From NCBI RefSeq assembly GCF_000212815.1, contig NZ_GL890985.1:60862-124861 (forward strand): DNA of 64,000 nt, written 5' to 3'. Below are positions 16,051-27,506 of this stretch, piece by piece. Numbering within the stretch: the first letter of the stretch is position 1; every line of letters begins with the position of its first letter. Below the pieces are notes generated by a model, which was not told the origin of the DNA, did no database searches, and worked only from the letters and a program-made list of their open reading frames with translations. This DNA comes from Streptococcus sanguinis SK49 (lineage in GTDB: Bacteria > Bacillota > Bacilli > Lactobacillales > Streptococcaceae). The translations under genes were made by a program, and so were the position numbers.

Positions 16051-17406
16051 TTATTCGTCCTCTCTTTTGGAAATACTTGAGAATTTATTATACTCTTTCT
16101 GGAAAATTAACTCTACTGTACCACGCGCCCCACTCCGGTTTTTCTCGATAATGACTTCAACCTTGTTGTTGGGAATGCCTTCTTCCTCCTCACCGGCTCG
16201 ATCATAATAATCATCCCGGTAAAGGAAAGCAACGATATCCGCATCCTGCTCAATGGAACCTGATTCCCGAATATCAGACAGCACCGGTCGTTTATCCTGC
16301 CGCTGCTCCACGCCACGCGAGAGCTGACTCAGCGCAATGACTGGTACCTTGAGCTCCTTAGCCAAGATTTTCAACTGCCGAGAAATTTCCGAAACTTCTT
16401 GTTGACGGTTTTCACGACCAGTTCCTGTAATCAGCTGCAGATAGTCAATCAAGACCAGCCCTAAATTGCCCGTTTCCTGAGCCAGTTTTCGAGCCCGCGA
16501 GCGAATCTCTGTAATCCGAATCCCTGGTGTATCATCAATATAGATACTAGCGTTAGCCAGATTAGCTGTCGCAATGGTATATTTTTGCCACTCTTCATCT
16601 GTCAGTTGCCCCGTACGAATGGAATGAGAATTAATCACCCCTTCTGAAGCCAGCATCCGGTCCACCAAGCTTTCCGCCCCCATTTCCAGAGAGAAAATAG
16701 CTACAGTCTTATCCAGCTTGGTTCCGATATTCTGAGCAATATTAAGGGCAAAGGCCGTCTTTCCGACCGCTGGCCGAGCCGCCAGAATGATTAATTCTTC
16801 CTCATGCAAACCAGTCGTCATCTTGTCCAGCTCACGATAGCCAGTCGCAATCCCAGTGATATCTGATGTCTGCAGAGACCGAGCCTCCAGATTGCCAAAG
16901 TTAAGGTTCAGCACATCACGGATATTCTTAAAACCGCTACGGTTAGCTGTTTCACTGACATCAATTAGGGCTTTTTCAGCTCCGGCGATAATTTCCTCTG
17001 ACAGCCGGTCGCCATCGTAGGCTTGATTGATAGACTCTGTCAGACGCGAAATCAGCCGCCTTAGAATGGCCTTTTCTGCAACGATTTTAGCATAGTATTC
17101 AGCATTGGCAGATGTTGGCACAGAATTGACCACTTCCACCAAGTAGCTGAGACCGCCGATATTCTGCAAATCACCCTGACTGTCCAAAATATTGCGAACC
17201 GTCGTTGCATCAATGGCATCCCCGCGGTCAGCCAAGTCAATCATAGCCTTGAAAATCAAGCGATTGGCATACTTAAAGAAGTCAGCAGGCTCGATATACT
17301 CACGAACAAAGACCAGCTTGCTCTCATCAATGAAAATGGCTCCTAAGACGGACTGCTCCGCTAAAATATCCTGAGGTTGAGCTCGGAGTTCATCAATCTC
17401 TGCCAT
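16051..17406 (-). CDS. dnaB: Replicative DNA helicase
   Basis: A 451-residue DnaB-type (DnaC of B. subtilis) hexameric helicase. N-terminal helical domain (about 10-110), then a RecA-like ATPase with Walker A ARPAVGKTAFA near residue 210, Walker B GLVLIDYLQLI and the DIRESGSIEQDAD segment. It unwinds DNA ahead of the fork. It starts after AAGGA and lies 26 bases downstream of rplI in the gdpP-rplI-dnaB-veg operon, a conserved Firmicutes order. Confidence 0.97.
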   Translation of the reverse strand: MAEIDELRAQPQDILAEQSVLGAIFIDESKLVFVREYIEPADFFKYANRLIFKAMIDLADRGDAIDATTVRNILDSQGDLQNIGGLSYLVEVVNSVPTSANAEYYAKIVAEKAILRRLISRLTESINQAYDGDRLSEEIIAGAEKALIDVSETANRSGFKNIRDVLNLNFGNLEARSLQTSDITGIATGYRELDKMTTGLHEEELIILAARPAVGKTAFALNIAQNIGTKLDKTVAIFSLEMGAESLVDRMLASEGVINSHSIRTGQLTDEEWQKYTIATANLANASIYIDDTPGIRITEIRSRARKLAQETGNLGLVLIDYLQLITGTGRENRQQEVSEISRQLKILAKELKVPVIALSQLSRGVEQRQDKRPVLSDIRESGSIEQDADIVAFLYRDDYYDRAGEEEEGIPNNKVEVIIEKNRSGARGTVELIFQKEYNKFSSISKREDE

Positions 17407-17432
17407 CGGTAAATCCTTCCTTCAAATCACTA

Positions 17433-17885
17433 TTATCCTTCTTTAACCCGCAAACGAATCACCCCAGTTATATCCTGATAAATTTTCACTGGAACATCTA
17501 TCAGACCAATGGAGCGAATCGGTGAGTCCACCTTAATATGACGTTTGTCAATTTTGATACCAAACTGCTTCTGCAGCTCTTCTGCTATTTTCTTACTTGT
17601 AATAGATCCAAAGGTCCGGCCGTCTGGACCAACTTTTTCAGTAAATTCAACAAGAGTAGCTTCTTCTGCTAACTTAGCTTTAATAGCTTGAGCTTCTGCC
17701 ACTAGTTCCGCGTGGGCTTTTTCTTCGGACTTTTGCTTGCCGCGCAGTTCACCGATAGCCTGGGCCGTTGCTTCCTTGGCTAAATTTTTCTTAATCAGAA
17801 AATTTTGAGCATAGCCAGTTGGCATTTCCTTGATTTCGCCTTTTTTGCCCTTGCCTTTTACATCTGCTAAAAAAATTACTTTCAT
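17433..17885 (-). CDS. rplI: 50S ribosomal protein bL9
   Basis: A 150-residue protein with the L9 N-terminal domain ([33 protein letters not shown] begins it), a long central helix and the C-terminal RNA-binding domain. Its ATG overlaps the gdpP stop (ATGA), giving translational coupling. It contacts 23S rRNA near the L1 stalk. Confidence 0.97.
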   Translation of the reverse strand: MKVIFLADVKGKGKKGEIKEMPTGYAQNFLIKKNLAKEATAQAIGELRGKQKSEEKAHAELVAEAQAIKAKLAEEATLVEFTEKVGPDGRTFGSITSKKIAEELQKQFGIKIDKRHIKVDSPIRSIGLIDVPVKIYQDITGVIRLRVKEG

Positions 17886-19873
17886 CCTTTTTTCTCCTCG
17901 TCTATTATTACTTCCTCTTTAATGACTTGGTCCATAATTTCTTGATTCAGCGACTGAAGGACCTCAGAAACTGTTTTGCCTTCAATTTGAGCTGCCGCCA
18001 GATTAAAATGACCGCCACCGCCCAGCTTTTCCATAATTCGCTGAACATTGATCTTGCTGCGACTGCGAGCCGAAATAGACACATAGCCTTTGGTATTCTT
18101 GCTTACAACAAAAGTGGCTTCAATTCCTGACATAGAGAGCATGGTATCAGCTGCCTTACTGATGACAACTGTATCATAAGTGTTCTCTTCTGGACCAGCT
18201 GCTACAATGACATTAGGCAAAATCTTCTTGCCGTTTAAAATCAGCTCATTAATCGCACGATATTCCTCAAAATTCGTAGCAGAAATATCCTGAATCACAA
18301 CACTGTCACTGCCCCGAGTTCGTAGATAGCTGGCCACATCAAAAGTCCGACTAGTGACTCGAGATGAAAATCCTTTGGTGTCAAGCATGATACCTGCCAT
18401 GAGAATGCTGGCTTGCATCTTGCTGAGACGGTTCTTTTTAGAATTCTGGAACTGAATCAGCTCCGTTACCAATTCACTAGCACTGCTAGCCCCACTTTCG
18501 ATATAGGCAATCACAGCATTTTCCGGAAAATCTTCATCACGGCGATGGTGGTCGACTACGATAATCTGACTGAATTGATCAAAGAAATCCTTAGACAGAG
18601 TCAGAGATATCTTGGAGTGATCAACCATAATCAAAAGAGAACGATTGGTCACCATATTTACTGCTTCAGAAAGCGGCACCAGATAGTCAGCCCCTTCCTG
18701 CTGGAGCTTTGTAATGGAGCGTTCAATGTCAGAAGCCATCTGGGACGGATCATAGACCACATAAGCTTTCTCAATGATATTACTGGCAAAGAGCTGCATA
18801 CCAAGAGAAGAACCCAAGGCATCCATATCCAGATTTTTATGTCCGACTATAAAGACCTGATCCACACTCTTAATCTTATCAGAGATTGCAGTCATCATAG
18901 CCCGAGTACGGGTGCGCGTGCGCTTAACAGCTGACGCCGTTCCTCCACCAAAGAAGATTGGGTTCATGTTGTCATTATTTTCTTTGACGACAGCCTGGTC
19001 CCCGCCACGAACTTCAGCCAAGTTGAGGTTAAGCAGGGCAACCCTACCGATTTCATCATGATTGCCATCACCATAAGAAAAGCCCATACTGAGTGTCAGT
19101 GACAGCTCTCGATTTTTAGCTTCCGTCCGGAATTGATCAATGATAGAAAATTTATTTTCCATCAGCTGTTCCAGCACTGTGTAATCGGTAAAAAGATAGA
19201 ACCGATCCATGCCAACCCGACGGTAAAACATGTGAAACTGCTCAGAAAATTCTGCTACGAAGTTAGCCACAAAGCTATTGATATGACTGATATCCGTGTC
19301 TGAAACGACATCTTCTAAATCATCATAATTATCCACCGAGATAATCCCGATCACCGGGCGCGTTGTTACCAAACCAACAGTAGCTTCGTATTCATTGGAT
19401 GCATCAAAAAAATAAAACACACTTGATGCACGGTCCAAGTAAACCGAATATTTCTTGTCTACAACCGTAGCATAATGACCAGAGTCTGAATAAGCAGCCT
19501 TCATGATATTCTTGAGCATATCTGCATCAAAATCACCATCTTCGGTTGTAAAAATCAGTTCAGCATAGGGATTAAACCACTCTACATCACCATTATCTTC
19601 ACTGATTTTAATGACACCAACTGGCATCTTATCCAGCAAGGAAGCGAGGCTTCCTTCTGCTTGATGATTGACATAATGAATCTGCTCAATCTCATCTAGC
19701 TCGGATACTCTCTGTTGCTGGATAAAAAGCACAATCAAAAGAGCCAGCACAAGCATGAGAGCAGCTAGCATGGCCAAACTATCACCAAAAAGCCTCAGAC
19801 AGATGGCTAAGATTATAAAGGAAATTAGACCCGCCATCGCCAAATGAATTGGGGCAAAACGAAATTTTTTCAT
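17882..19873 (-). CDS. gdpP: Cyclic-di-AMP phosphodiesterase GdpP
   Basis: A 663-residue membrane protein. I chose the second of two adjacent ATGs (19873) for spacing to AGAGG. Two N-terminal membrane helices (about 9-48), a PAS-like domain (about 60-130), a degenerate GGDEF domain (about 170-300), then a DHH domain with [13 protein letters not shown] (near 340) and DHHRRDED (near 438), and a DHHA1 domain with GGGGHFN (near 616). It hydrolyses c-di-AMP to pApA and so controls potassium, osmotic and cell-wall homeostasis. An extended -10 (TGG-TAAAAT, 19894-19902) precedes it. Confidence 0.95.
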   Translation of the reverse strand: MKKFRFAPIHLAMAGLISFIILAICLRLFGDSLAMLAALMLVLALLIVLFIQQQRVSELDEIEQIHYVNHQAEGSLASLLDKMPVGVIKISEDNGDVEWFNPYAELIFTTEDGDFDADMLKNIMKAAYSDSGHYATVVDKKYSVYLDRASSVFYFFDASNEYEATVGLVTTRPVIGIISVDNYDDLEDVVSDTDISHINSFVANFVAEFSEQFHMFYRRVGMDRFYLFTDYTVLEQLMENKFSIIDQFRTEAKNRELSLTLSMGFSYGDGNHDEIGRVALLNLNLAEVRGGDQAVVKENNDNMNPIFFGGGTASAVKRTRTRTRAMMTAISDKIKSVDQVFIVGHKNLDMDALGSSLGMQLFASNIIEKAYVVYDPSQMASDIERSITKLQQEGADYLVPLSEAVNMVTNRSLLIMVDHSKISLTLSKDFFDQFSQIIVVDHHRRDEDFPENAVIAYIESGASSASELVTELIQFQNSKKNRLSKMQASILMAGIMLDTKGFSSRVTSRTFDVASYLRTRGSDSVVIQDISATNFEEYRAINELILNGKKILPNVIVAAGPEENTYDTVVISKAADTMLSMSGIEATFVVSKNTKGYVSISARSRSKINVQRIMEKLGGGGHFNLAAAQIEGKTVSEVLQSLNQEIMDQVIKEEVIIDEEKKG

Positions 19874-19983
19874 CATAGACCTCTTATTCCGCCATTTTAC
19901 CATAAATCCTAGAAAAAAGCGAATTTCTCCCAATAATCAAAGCATTTAACAATGGTAAAGGAAGCGAAAAATAGTCTTTCAAA

Positions 19984-20001
19984 GTTTACAACATTGTAAA
20001 C
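19984..20001. repeat. Palindrome TTTACAA-N2-TTGTAAA (copy A)
   Basis: GTTTACAACATTGTAAAC, a perfect inverted repeat (8-base arms around 2 bases) in the gap between mnmG and gdpP. The same core recurs elsewhere in this window, without a T run, so it is not a terminator. Confidence 0.7.
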
Positions 20002-20016
20002 CTATTGTAAACTTAC

Positions 20017-20052
20017 ACAAAAAGGCTGCTTCCCAAAGGAAACTAAGCCTTT
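20017..20052 (-). terminator. mnmG terminator
   Basis: AAAAGGCT (20045-20052, minus strand) pairs with AGCCTTTT (20020-20027) with an inner TTTCC/GGGAA pairing, followed by TTTTTGTG on the minus strand. Confidence 0.7.
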
Positions 20053-20060
20053 TACAAGAG

Positions 20061-21968
20061 TTACTTCGCTTGATTTTTAGAAATGCTTCTAGACTTGCCT
20101 TCTAAGTAAACCATCAAAATAGAAATATCTGCTGGATTGACACCAGAAATACGACTTGCCTGACCAATCGTTTCTGGATTAATTTTCTTGAACTTTTGCC
20201 GCGCTTCTGTCGCAATCGAATCAATATCATCCCAGTCAATATTTGCTGGAATCCGCTTCTCTTCCATACGCTTCATCTTTTCAACCTGATCGAGAGCTTT
20301 AGAAATATAGCCTTCGTACTTAATCTCTGTCTCAATTAGCTCGATAATCTTTTCATCAAGCTCCTCTGCCGCCGGACCAATGAACTGAACTACATCTTGG
20401 TAAGACACTTCCGGACGCCGCATAAATTCTTTGGCAGTTACTGCATCTGTCAGAGGCTTAAAGCCTAGCGCTTCTACCTTAGCGTTTGTTTCCTTAACAG
20501 GCTTTAGTTTGATAGATTCCAAACGCTTCATCTCGTTGTCAAATTGATTCTTTTTAATCTCGAAACGAGCCCAACGCTCATCATCTACCAGACCAATTTC
20601 TCGTCCTATCTCTGTCAAACGCATATCGGCATTGTCGTGGCGGAGAATCAGACGGTACTCAGCTCGACTAGTCAAGAGTCGATAAGGTTCTACCGTCCCT
20701 TTAGTGACCAAATCATCAATCATGACTCCAATATAACCATCACTACGCTTCAAAATCAACTCTGGCTTACCTTGGATTTTCAAGGCCGCATTAATCCCAG
20801 CGATAATTCCTTGACCAGCAGCTTCTTCGTAACCAGAAGTCCCATTGGTCTGGCCTGCTGTAAAGAGTCCTGAAATTTTCTTTGTTTCCAAGGTTGCCCG
20901 CAACTGGTGGGGCATAATCATATCGTACTCAATGGCATAGCCTGTCCGCATCATCTCAGCATTTTCTAGCCCCTTGATAGAGTGAACCAAGTCCTTTTGT
21001 ACATCTTCTGGCAAACTAGTTGACAGCCCCTGTACATAAACCTCTTCTGTATCACGGCCCTCAGGCTCTAAGAAAAGCTGGTGGCGTTCCTTATCCGCAA
21101 AACGTACAATCTTATCCTCGATAGACGGGCAATAGCGAGGACCCACACCCTTAACGATACCTGAAAACATAGGAGCCCGGTGCAGGTTATTTTGGATAAT
21201 TTCGTGACTTTCTGCATTGGTATAAGTCAACCAGCAAGGAACTTGATCTTTCACATAGTCCTCATCACGAGACGTGTAAGAGAAATGATTGGCCTTTTCA
21301 TCACCTGGCTGAATCTCGGTCACATCATAATTGATAGATGATGCCTTGACACGCGGTGGCGTTCCTGTCTTAAAACGACCAATTTCAAAACCTAGATCAC
21401 GCAGATTATCAGCTAAAGGAATGGCTGCTAGACTATGGTTAGGACCAGATGAATACTTGAGATCACCAATGATAATTTCTCCCCGCAAGGCTGTTCCAGT
21501 GGTAACAATGACAGCTTTAGCTGCATATTCCTGTTGCGTCGCTGTCTTAACCCCAATGACCTTACCATCTTCTACCAAGATTTCATTAATCATGGTTTGC
21601 CGCAGAGTCAGATTTTCTTGATTTTCGACAGTCTTCCGCATTTCTTTGGAGTAGACTTCCTTATCCGCCTGCGCCCGAAGAGCCCGAACAGCGGGTCCTT
21701 TACCAGTATTGAGCATTTTCATCTGGATATAGCTCTTGTCAATATTCTTGGCCATCTCTCCGCCCAAAGCATCTACTTCACGAACGACAATGCCTTTTGC
21801 AGACCCTCCGATAGATGGATTGCAGGGCATAAAAGCCAGCATCTCAATATTGATGGTTGCCAAAAGAACCTTACAACCCATTCGACTAGCAGCAAGCGAT
21901 GCCTCAACCCCAGCATGCCCTGCTCCAATCACGATAATATCATAACTTTCAGTAAAATTGTGTGACAT
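20061..21968 (-). CDS. mnmG: tRNA uridine-5-carboxymethylaminomethyl modification enzyme MnmG
   Basis: A 635-residue FAD protein, the usual length for this family. The start at 21968 follows AAGGA; the frame to 22040 is leader. The FAD-binding GAGHAG motif is at 15-20, and [10 protein letters not shown] and the C-terminal helical domain are present. With MnmE it installs the cmnm5 group on U34 of several tRNAs. The next gene, mnmA, thiolates the same nucleotide, and is encoded just upstream on the same strand. Confidence 0.97.
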   Translation of the reverse strand: MSHNFTESYDIIVIGAGHAGVEASLAASRMGCKVLLATINIEMLAFMPCNPSIGGSAKGIVVREVDALGGEMAKNIDKSYIQMKMLNTGKGPAVRALRAQADKEVYSKEMRKTVENQENLTLRQTMINEILVEDGKVIGVKTATQQEYAAKAVIVTTGTALRGEIIIGDLKYSSGPNHSLAAIPLADNLRDLGFEIGRFKTGTPPRVKASSINYDVTEIQPGDEKANHFSYTSRDEDYVKDQVPCWLTYTNAESHEIIQNNLHRAPMFSGIVKGVGPRYCPSIEDKIVRFADKERHQLFLEPEGRDTEEVYVQGLSTSLPEDVQKDLVHSIKGLENAEMMRTGYAIEYDMIMPHQLRATLETKKISGLFTAGQTNGTSGYEEAAGQGIIAGINAALKIQGKPELILKRSDGYIGVMIDDLVTKGTVEPYRLLTSRAEYRLILRHDNADMRLTEIGREIGLVDDERWARFEIKKNQFDNEMKRLESIKLKPVKETNAKVEALGFKPLTDAVTAKEFMRRPEVSYQDVVQFIGPAAEELDEKIIELIETEIKYEGYISKALDQVEKMKRMEEKRIPANIDWDDIDSIATEARQKFKKINPETIGQASRISGVNPADISILMVYLEGKSRSISKNQAK

Positions 21969-22076
21969 TTCTTTTTCCTTCATTTTTTCACCAAAAAAGG
22001 CCAATTCTCTAGAAGTGCAGGACAAAAAAGCCTGCAACATCCATGAGCTTTGACCATCATAGGTATTGCTTATCTT

Positions 22077-22104
22077 ATTTTAGCAAATTATGTTGAATTG
22101 TCAA
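22077..22104 (-). promoter_or_regulatory. mnmG promoter
   Basis: TTGACA (22099-22104), 16-bp spacer ending TGC, TAAAAT (22077-22082), one base after the mnmA stop codon. Confidence 0.75.
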
Positions 22105-22105
22105 T

Positions 22106-23295
<1,190 letters not shown>

Positions 23296-23309
23296 CTTGA
23301 GCAAGGCCT

Positions 23310-23338
23310 ATTATAGCACGAAAGGACTAGGAAAACAA
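23310..23338 (-). promoter_or_regulatory. mnmA promoter
   Basis: TTGTTT (23333-23338), 17-bp spacer ending TGC (extended -10), TATAAT (23310-23315). Confidence 0.7.
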
Positions 23339-23375
23339 ATCAGAAATTCAACTAAATTTATTAACTGTAAATTAT

Positions 23376-23393
23376 GTTTACAACGTTGTAAAT
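23376..23393. repeat. Palindrome TTTACAA-N2-TTGTAAA (copy B)
   Basis: TTTACAACGTTGTAAA at 23377-23392 in the divergent mnmA-sdaAB gap, sharing the core of the palindrome at 19984. Confidence 0.65.
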
Positions 23394-23485
23394 ATATTGA
23401 TTTTCTCATTTACTTTAATCTCTAGCAAAATTTTATAATATCCACTTTTAATTCATTTAAAAAATCAGCAGAAAGCCCTTAACTT

Positions 23486-23494
23486 TGTTATAAT
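23486..23494 (+). promoter_or_regulatory. sdaAB promoter (extended -10)
   Basis: TGT-TATAAT at 23486-23494, 32 bases before the sdaAB start; no strong -35. Confidence 0.65.
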
Positions 23495-23525
23495 GAAAAT
23501 AATAAATTAGCTGCAAGGAGAAATC

Positions 23526-24197
23526 ATGACTTCACTAAGATTTCAATCTGTTTTTGATATTATCGGACCTGTGATGATAGGCCCATCAAGCAGTCATACA
23601 GCAGGCGCCGTCCGTATCGGAAAAATTGTCTCCTCTATTTTTAACGATGAGCCGACAGAGGTAGAGTTCCAGCTCTTTAACTCTTTTGCCAAAACTTACC
23701 GAGGTCACGGAACTGACTTGGCTCTTGTCGCAGGGATTCTAGGTATGGAGACTGATGATCCAGAGATTCCTAACAGCCTTGAAATCGCCCATAAACGCGG
23801 TATCAAGATTGTCTGGACGATTCAAAAGGATAGCAATGCTCCCCACCCTAATACGACAAAAATTACAGTCAAAAATGACCGTAAAACAATCAGTGTGACT
23901 GGAGTCTCTATCGGTGGAGGCAACATTCAAGTAACAGAGCTGAATGGCTTTTCAGTATCTCTGAGCATGAATACTCCGACCATCATTATTGTCCATCAGG
24001 ATGTCCCAGGTATGATTGCCCATGTCACCGAAGCTCTGTCACGCTACAATATCAATATAGCTCAGATGAATGTTACACGTGAGAAGGCTGGAGAAAAAGC
24101 GATTATGATTATTGAAGTTGACAGCCGCAGCTGTGAGGAAGCCATTGATGAAATCCGTAATATTCCTCATCTGCACAATGTGAATTTCTTTAAATAG
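23526..24197 (+). CDS. sdaAB: L-serine dehydratase, iron-sulfur-dependent, beta subunit
   Basis: A 223-residue subunit. The N-terminal half contains GPSSSHTAGAVRIG (about 18-31), the conserved Ser/His loop of the SDH beta domain. An ACT domain (about 148-220, TIIIVHQDVPGMIAHVTEAL) may sense serine. With SdaAA it deaminates L-serine to pyruvate and ammonia. The start follows AAGGAG. SdaAA begins 8 bases after its stop. Confidence 0.95.
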   Translation: MTSLRFQSVFDIIGPVMIGPSSSHTAGAVRIGKIVSSIFNDEPTEVEFQLFNSFAKTYRGHGTDLALVAGILGMETDDPEIPNSLEIAHKRGIKIVWTIQKDSNAPHPNTTKITVKNDRKTISVTGVSIGGGNIQVTELNGFSVSLSMNTPTIIIVHQDVPGMIAHVTEALSRYNINIAQMNVTREKAGEKAIMIIEVDSRSCEEAIDEIRNIPHLHNVNFFK

Positions 24198-24205
24198 GAG
24201 AAAAT

Positions 24206-25078
24206 ATGTTTTATTCCATCAAAGAATTGGTAGAGCAAGCTGACTTGGATTACCAAGGAAATGTTGCTGAATTGATGATTGCTACCGAGTATGAATTGAC
24301 TGGTCGTGAAAGAGATGAAGTCCTGCGGTTGATGCATCGCAATCTGGAAGTCATGAAAGCCTCTGTCCTTCTTGGACTCGATGAGAGCAAGTCTCGAAGC
24401 GGATTGACTGGTGGAGACGCGGCAAAACTTGACCATTATATCCAGACAGGAAAGGCTTTATCAGACCACACTGTGCTGACTGCTGCAAAAAATGCTATTG
24501 CTGTAAATGAACACAATGCTAAAATGGGCTTGGTTTGTGCTACACCAACAGCTGGTAGCGCTGGCTGTCTGCCTGCTGTCCTTACATCAGCCATTGAAAA
24601 ATTAGGCCTCTCAGAAGAAGAACAGCTATACTTTCTATTAGCTGCAGGCGCTTTTGGCCTAGTCATTGCTAATAACGCCTCAATTTCGGGTGCTGAAGGT
24701 GGCTGTCAAGCTGAGGTTGGCTCCGCTTCAGCTATGAGTGCAGCTGCTTTAGTTCTGGCTGCTGGAGGTTCACCTTTTCAAGCCAGTCAAGCTATTTGTT
24801 TTGTCATTAAAAACATGCTGGGCTTGATTTGTGATCCAGTAGCTGGTCTTGTGGAAGTGCCTTGTGTCAAGCGAAATGCTATGGGAGCCAGTTACGCTTT
24901 TATTGCAGCCGATATGGCTCTTGCAGGAATCGAGTCTAAAATTCCTGTTGACGAAGTCATTGACGCTATGTATCAAGTCGGCTCAAGTCTGCCTACTGCT
25001 TTCAGAGAAACAGCTGAAGGCGGTCTAGCTACAACACCTACAGGTCGCAGACTTTCAAAAGAAATCTTTGGAGAATAA
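24206..25078 (+). CDS. sdaAA: L-serine dehydratase, iron-sulfur-dependent, alpha subunit
   Basis: A 290-residue subunit carrying the [4Fe-4S] cluster ligands: Cys in GSAGCLPAVL, in GLICDPVAG and in VEVPCVKRN, plus CATPTAGSAG. Usual length for the split alpha subunit. Forms the catalytic complex with SdaAB encoded immediately upstream. Supplies pyruvate from serine in a fermentative metabolism. Confidence 0.95.
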   Translation: MFYSIKELVEQADLDYQGNVAELMIATEYELTGRERDEVLRLMHRNLEVMKASVLLGLDESKSRSGLTGGDAAKLDHYIQTGKALSDHTVLTAAKNAIAVNEHNAKMGLVCATPTAGSAGCLPAVLTSAIEKLGLSEEEQLYFLLAAGAFGLVIANNASISGAEGGCQAEVGSASAMSAAALVLAAGGSPFQASQAICFVIKNMLGLICDPVAGLVEVPCVKRNAMGASYAFIAADMALAGIESKIPVDEVIDAMYQVGSSLPTAFRETAEGGLATTPTGRRLSKEIFGE

Positions 25079-25129
25079 CCTTGACAAATTTGTCAAGTAG
25101 ATTTACTAGATAGTAAAAAAGGAGACAAG

Positions 25130-25777
25130 ATGAGCCATTTGAAATATATCTTCTTTGATTTGGATGGAACCTTAGTTGACAGTTCAAAGGGCATCCAAAA
25201 ATCCTTTGAATACAGTTTTAAACAACTTGGAAAAGAGTGCCCTGAAGAAAATATTATCAAAAGTTTTATGGGTCCTCCTCTGGAAGTAAGCTTCGCTTCT
25301 GTTCTTGAAGAAAGCCAAGTTCCAGAAGCGATTAGCTATTATCGCAGTTTCTATAAGGAAAAAGGCATCTGGGGCGTCCGCCTCTATGAGAGGATACCAG
25401 AATTGCTGACACAGTTAAAAGAAGCCGGCTATCAGATTTATGTAACAACAAGTAAAAATCAACCCACAGCACAAGATTTATTAGCAAATCTAGCTATCTC
25501 TGACCAATTTGATGATATTTTTGGCTCACTGCCAGATTCATTTCAAAAAGCAGATGTTCTGCGTCGAGCTCTGCAAACACTAGATGCAAATCCAGAAGAA
25601 ACCATAATTATAGGTGATACAAAGTTTGATATGATTGGCGGTAAAGAAGTAGGGATCTCAACTCTAGGAGTCCTTTGGGGCTTTGGCAGTAAAGAAGAGT
25701 TACTAGAAAATGGAGCAGATTTGCTGGCTAATTCCCCCAACTACATTTTAAAAATATTGAAAGAACACTTTTCATAA
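25130..25777 (+). CDS. HAD-superfamily phosphatase (Gph/PpaX-like)
   Basis: A 215-residue HAD hydrolase with intact motif I FFDLDGTLVD, motif II TTSK and motif III/IV IIIGDTKFDMIGG. Size and motifs resemble phosphoglycolate or pyrophosphate phosphatases; the specific substrate is not determinable. It follows AAAGGAG and probably reads through from sdaAA. A 16-base perfect palindrome (TTGACAAATTTGTCAA, 25081-25096) separates it from sdaAA. Confidence 0.85.
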   Translation: MSHLKYIFFDLDGTLVDSSKGIQKSFEYSFKQLGKECPEENIIKSFMGPPLEVSFASVLEESQVPEAISYYRSFYKEKGIWGVRLYERIPELLTQLKEAGYQIYVTTSKNQPTAQDLLANLAISDQFDDIFGSLPDSFQKADVLRRALQTLDANPEETIIIGDTKFDMIGGKEVGISTLGVLWGFGSKEELLENGADLLANSPNYILKILKEHFS

Positions 25778-25872
25778 CTTTACATAGCTGTCAATATAGA
25801 TAAGATTGTTACCTTTAAATCTTTATCTACACTACCATTTTCTGCTTATAAATTGTCAATTTTATGTAAACT

Positions 25873-25900
25873 AAAAAACAACAGATTTCTGTGGTTTTTT
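25873..25900. terminator. Bidirectional terminator between the HAD gene and the LysM gene
   Basis: AAAAAACAACAG pairs with CTGTGGTTTTTT (one mismatch), loop ATTT; A/T tracts on both sides serve both convergent genes. Confidence 0.7.
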
Positions 25901-25910
25901 TATTTCTATC

Positions 25911-26501
25911 TTAATAGCCCCAAGCTGAAAGTCCTTGAGCACTGTAGGCACTATATGCTGATTGAATTTGATCATCAACAGTAGCTGTTGATCCCCAACC
26001 TGGCATCGTTTGGAAAAGACCACTAGCACCTGAAGGGTTGTAAGCATCTACTTGACCATTTGATTCACGGGCAATAATAGCTTCCCAAGTTGATGCAGGA
26101 ACACCAGTCATTTCTGCCATACGTGATGCTGCATAAGAACCAGTTGCACCAGCGGTATTACCATTGCTAAGTACAAGGCCTCCTGATGTTGCTGCTGAAT
26201 TAGCTGTTGCTGCAGGTGCTGCATAATTATTTACGGGAGTTGCAGTTGCTGCTACGCTTGTTTCAGACGTTTTGGCACTATTTCCAAGTTCCAAGATTTG
26301 ACCAACACGGATGTGATTTGGATCTGCGATTTTGTTTAACTCTACTAATTTCTCAAGAGTTGTATTTTTTTCGTTAGCAATAGCTGATAAAGTATCACCG
26401 GCTTCAACTGTATAGGTCTCAGCATTTGCAATACCTGAAACCAAGAAAGCCGCTGCAGCGACTGCACCTGTTAAAGTCCATTTTGCTGTTTTTTTGTTCA
26501 T
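25911..26501 (-). CDS. Secreted LysM protein with transglycosylase-like C-terminus
   Basis: A 196-residue exported protein. Signal peptide ends ANA|E (27/28), then one LysM domain (about 28-72, [20 protein letters not shown]) for peptidoglycan binding, an Ala/Ser/Thr-rich linker, and a C-terminal SLT-like domain (about 130-196, [31 protein letters not shown]) with a likely catalytic Glu in ARES. Such LysM-SLT proteins remodel peptidoglycan in streptococci and staphylococci. Ribosome site AAGGAG with a long 12-base spacer. A WalR-like box lies upstream. Confidence 0.85.
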   Translation of the reverse strand: MNKKTAKWTLTGAVAAAAFLVSGIANAETYTVEAGDTLSAIANEKNTTLEKLVELNKIADPNHIRVGQILELGNSAKTSETSVAATATPVNNYAAPAATANSAATSGGLVLSNGNTAGATGSYAASRMAEMTGVPASTWEAIIARESNGQVDAYNPSGASGLFQTMPGWGSTATVDDQIQSAYSAYSAQGLSAWGY

Positions 26502-26549
26502 TAAAATGTAATTCTCCTTTCGGTGATAATACTATCTTACACATAAAAT

Positions 26550-26566
26550 ATTACCAAAAAGTTACA
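26550..26566 (-). promoter_or_regulatory. Candidate WalR (VicR) box for the LysM gene
   Basis: On the coding strand TGTAAC-TTTTT-GGTAAT, one base off the WalR consensus TGTWAH-N5-TGTWAH. WalR is known to control cell-wall hydrolase genes in streptococci. The rest of the gap 26502-26711 shows no clear element. Confidence 0.45.
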
Positions 26567-26711
26567 TTACCAAGTCAAACGTTACAAGAACATTTAGTTT
26601 AGACGTTAAAAACAGACTTTTAGAGCTTTTTTGTCAAATATTTTCTTTGACCAAGCAAAAAATAGACAAGTTTAACTTATACTATTCTCTAAAAACACTT
26701 TAAACAGCAGG

Positions 26712-27506
26712 TCAGTTTTTCAATATATAAAGTAGAATACCTAATATGAGTAAGCTAATAATAGCCAAGCTGTCATTTCTTTTCCATGCTAAGCGGCGAA
26801 AACGTGTCCGACCTTCACCTCCATTATAACCACGAGCTTCCATGGCAATAGCTAGAGCATCTGCCCTTTTAAAACTAGAAGCAAACAAAGGGATTAGAAT
26901 GGGAATAATAGATTTAACCTTTTGAACAAGCTTTCCCTCGCCAAAGTCAACACCACGCGCCCTCTGGGCGTTCATAATCCGAGTAGTATCATCCATCAAA
27001 GTTGGAACGAAGCGCAGGCTCATAGAGAGCATCAGACCAATCTCATGTGCTGGCACCTTGAAAACCTTCAGAGGCTTCAGCAAAGACTCCACGGCATCAG
27101 ACAAGCTTAAGGGTGTCGTTGTCAGAGTCAGAAGAGTAGAAAAGAAAATAATCAGAATAAAGCGGCTAAAAATAATGCCAGCCTGTGACAGTCCTAGTTC
27201 TGTAATTCTGACAAAAGCGAATCGAAAGATTGTGGCCCCTCCCGAGGTCAAAAACAACTGGAACAAGGTAGTAAAAGCTATGATAAAAACCATGGACTGG
27301 ATACCCTTTAAAAAGAACTTCAAAGGAACCTTGGACAGCAAGACCAAACTAAAAACGAAAACAAACAACAGCAGATTGGTCACAAGATTATTAGCCCAGA
27401 AAATTAATAGAATAAAAAGAAACATCGCCAGCAACTTGCTCCGCGGATCCAAACGATGGATGATTGAATTTCCGGGAATATAGCGACCTAAAATCAACTT
27501 ATCCAT
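26712..27506 (-). CDS. ecfT: ECF transporter transmembrane protein EcfT
   Basis: A 264-residue membrane protein; the start at 27506 follows AAGGAGATC. About five or six hydrophobic segments, plus the two Ala-Arg-Gly signatures of Ecf[12 protein letters not shown] and [11 protein letters not shown], which contact the ATPases. It overlaps ecfA2 by 8 bases. Together with EcfA1/EcfA2 it energises vitamin-specific S components encoded elsewhere. Confidence 0.95.
   Translation of the reverse strand: MDKLILGRYIPGNSIIHRLDPRSKLLAMFLFILLIFWANNLVTNLLLFVFVFSLVLLSKVPLKFFLKGIQSMVFIIAFTTLFQLFLTSGGATIFRFAFVRITELGLSQAGIIFSRFILIIFFSTLLTLTTTPLSLSDAVESLLKPLKVFKVPAHEIGLMLSMSLRFVPTLMDDTTRIMNAQRARGVDFGEGKLVQKVKSIIPILIPLFASSFKRADALAIAMEARGYNGGEGRTRFRRLAWKRNDSLAIISLLILGILLYILKN

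Noticed and set aside
21996..22060. Hairpin GCAGG...CCTGC upstream of mnmG as a terminator
   Set aside because: Only five or six pairs and no T run on the exit side; the region lies just downstream of the mnmG promoter.
25081..25096. TTGACAAATTTGTCAA palindrome as a terminator or -35
   Set aside because: No T run and no suitable -10 at 16-18 bases; it may be chance in AT-rich sequence, so only noted under the HAD gene.
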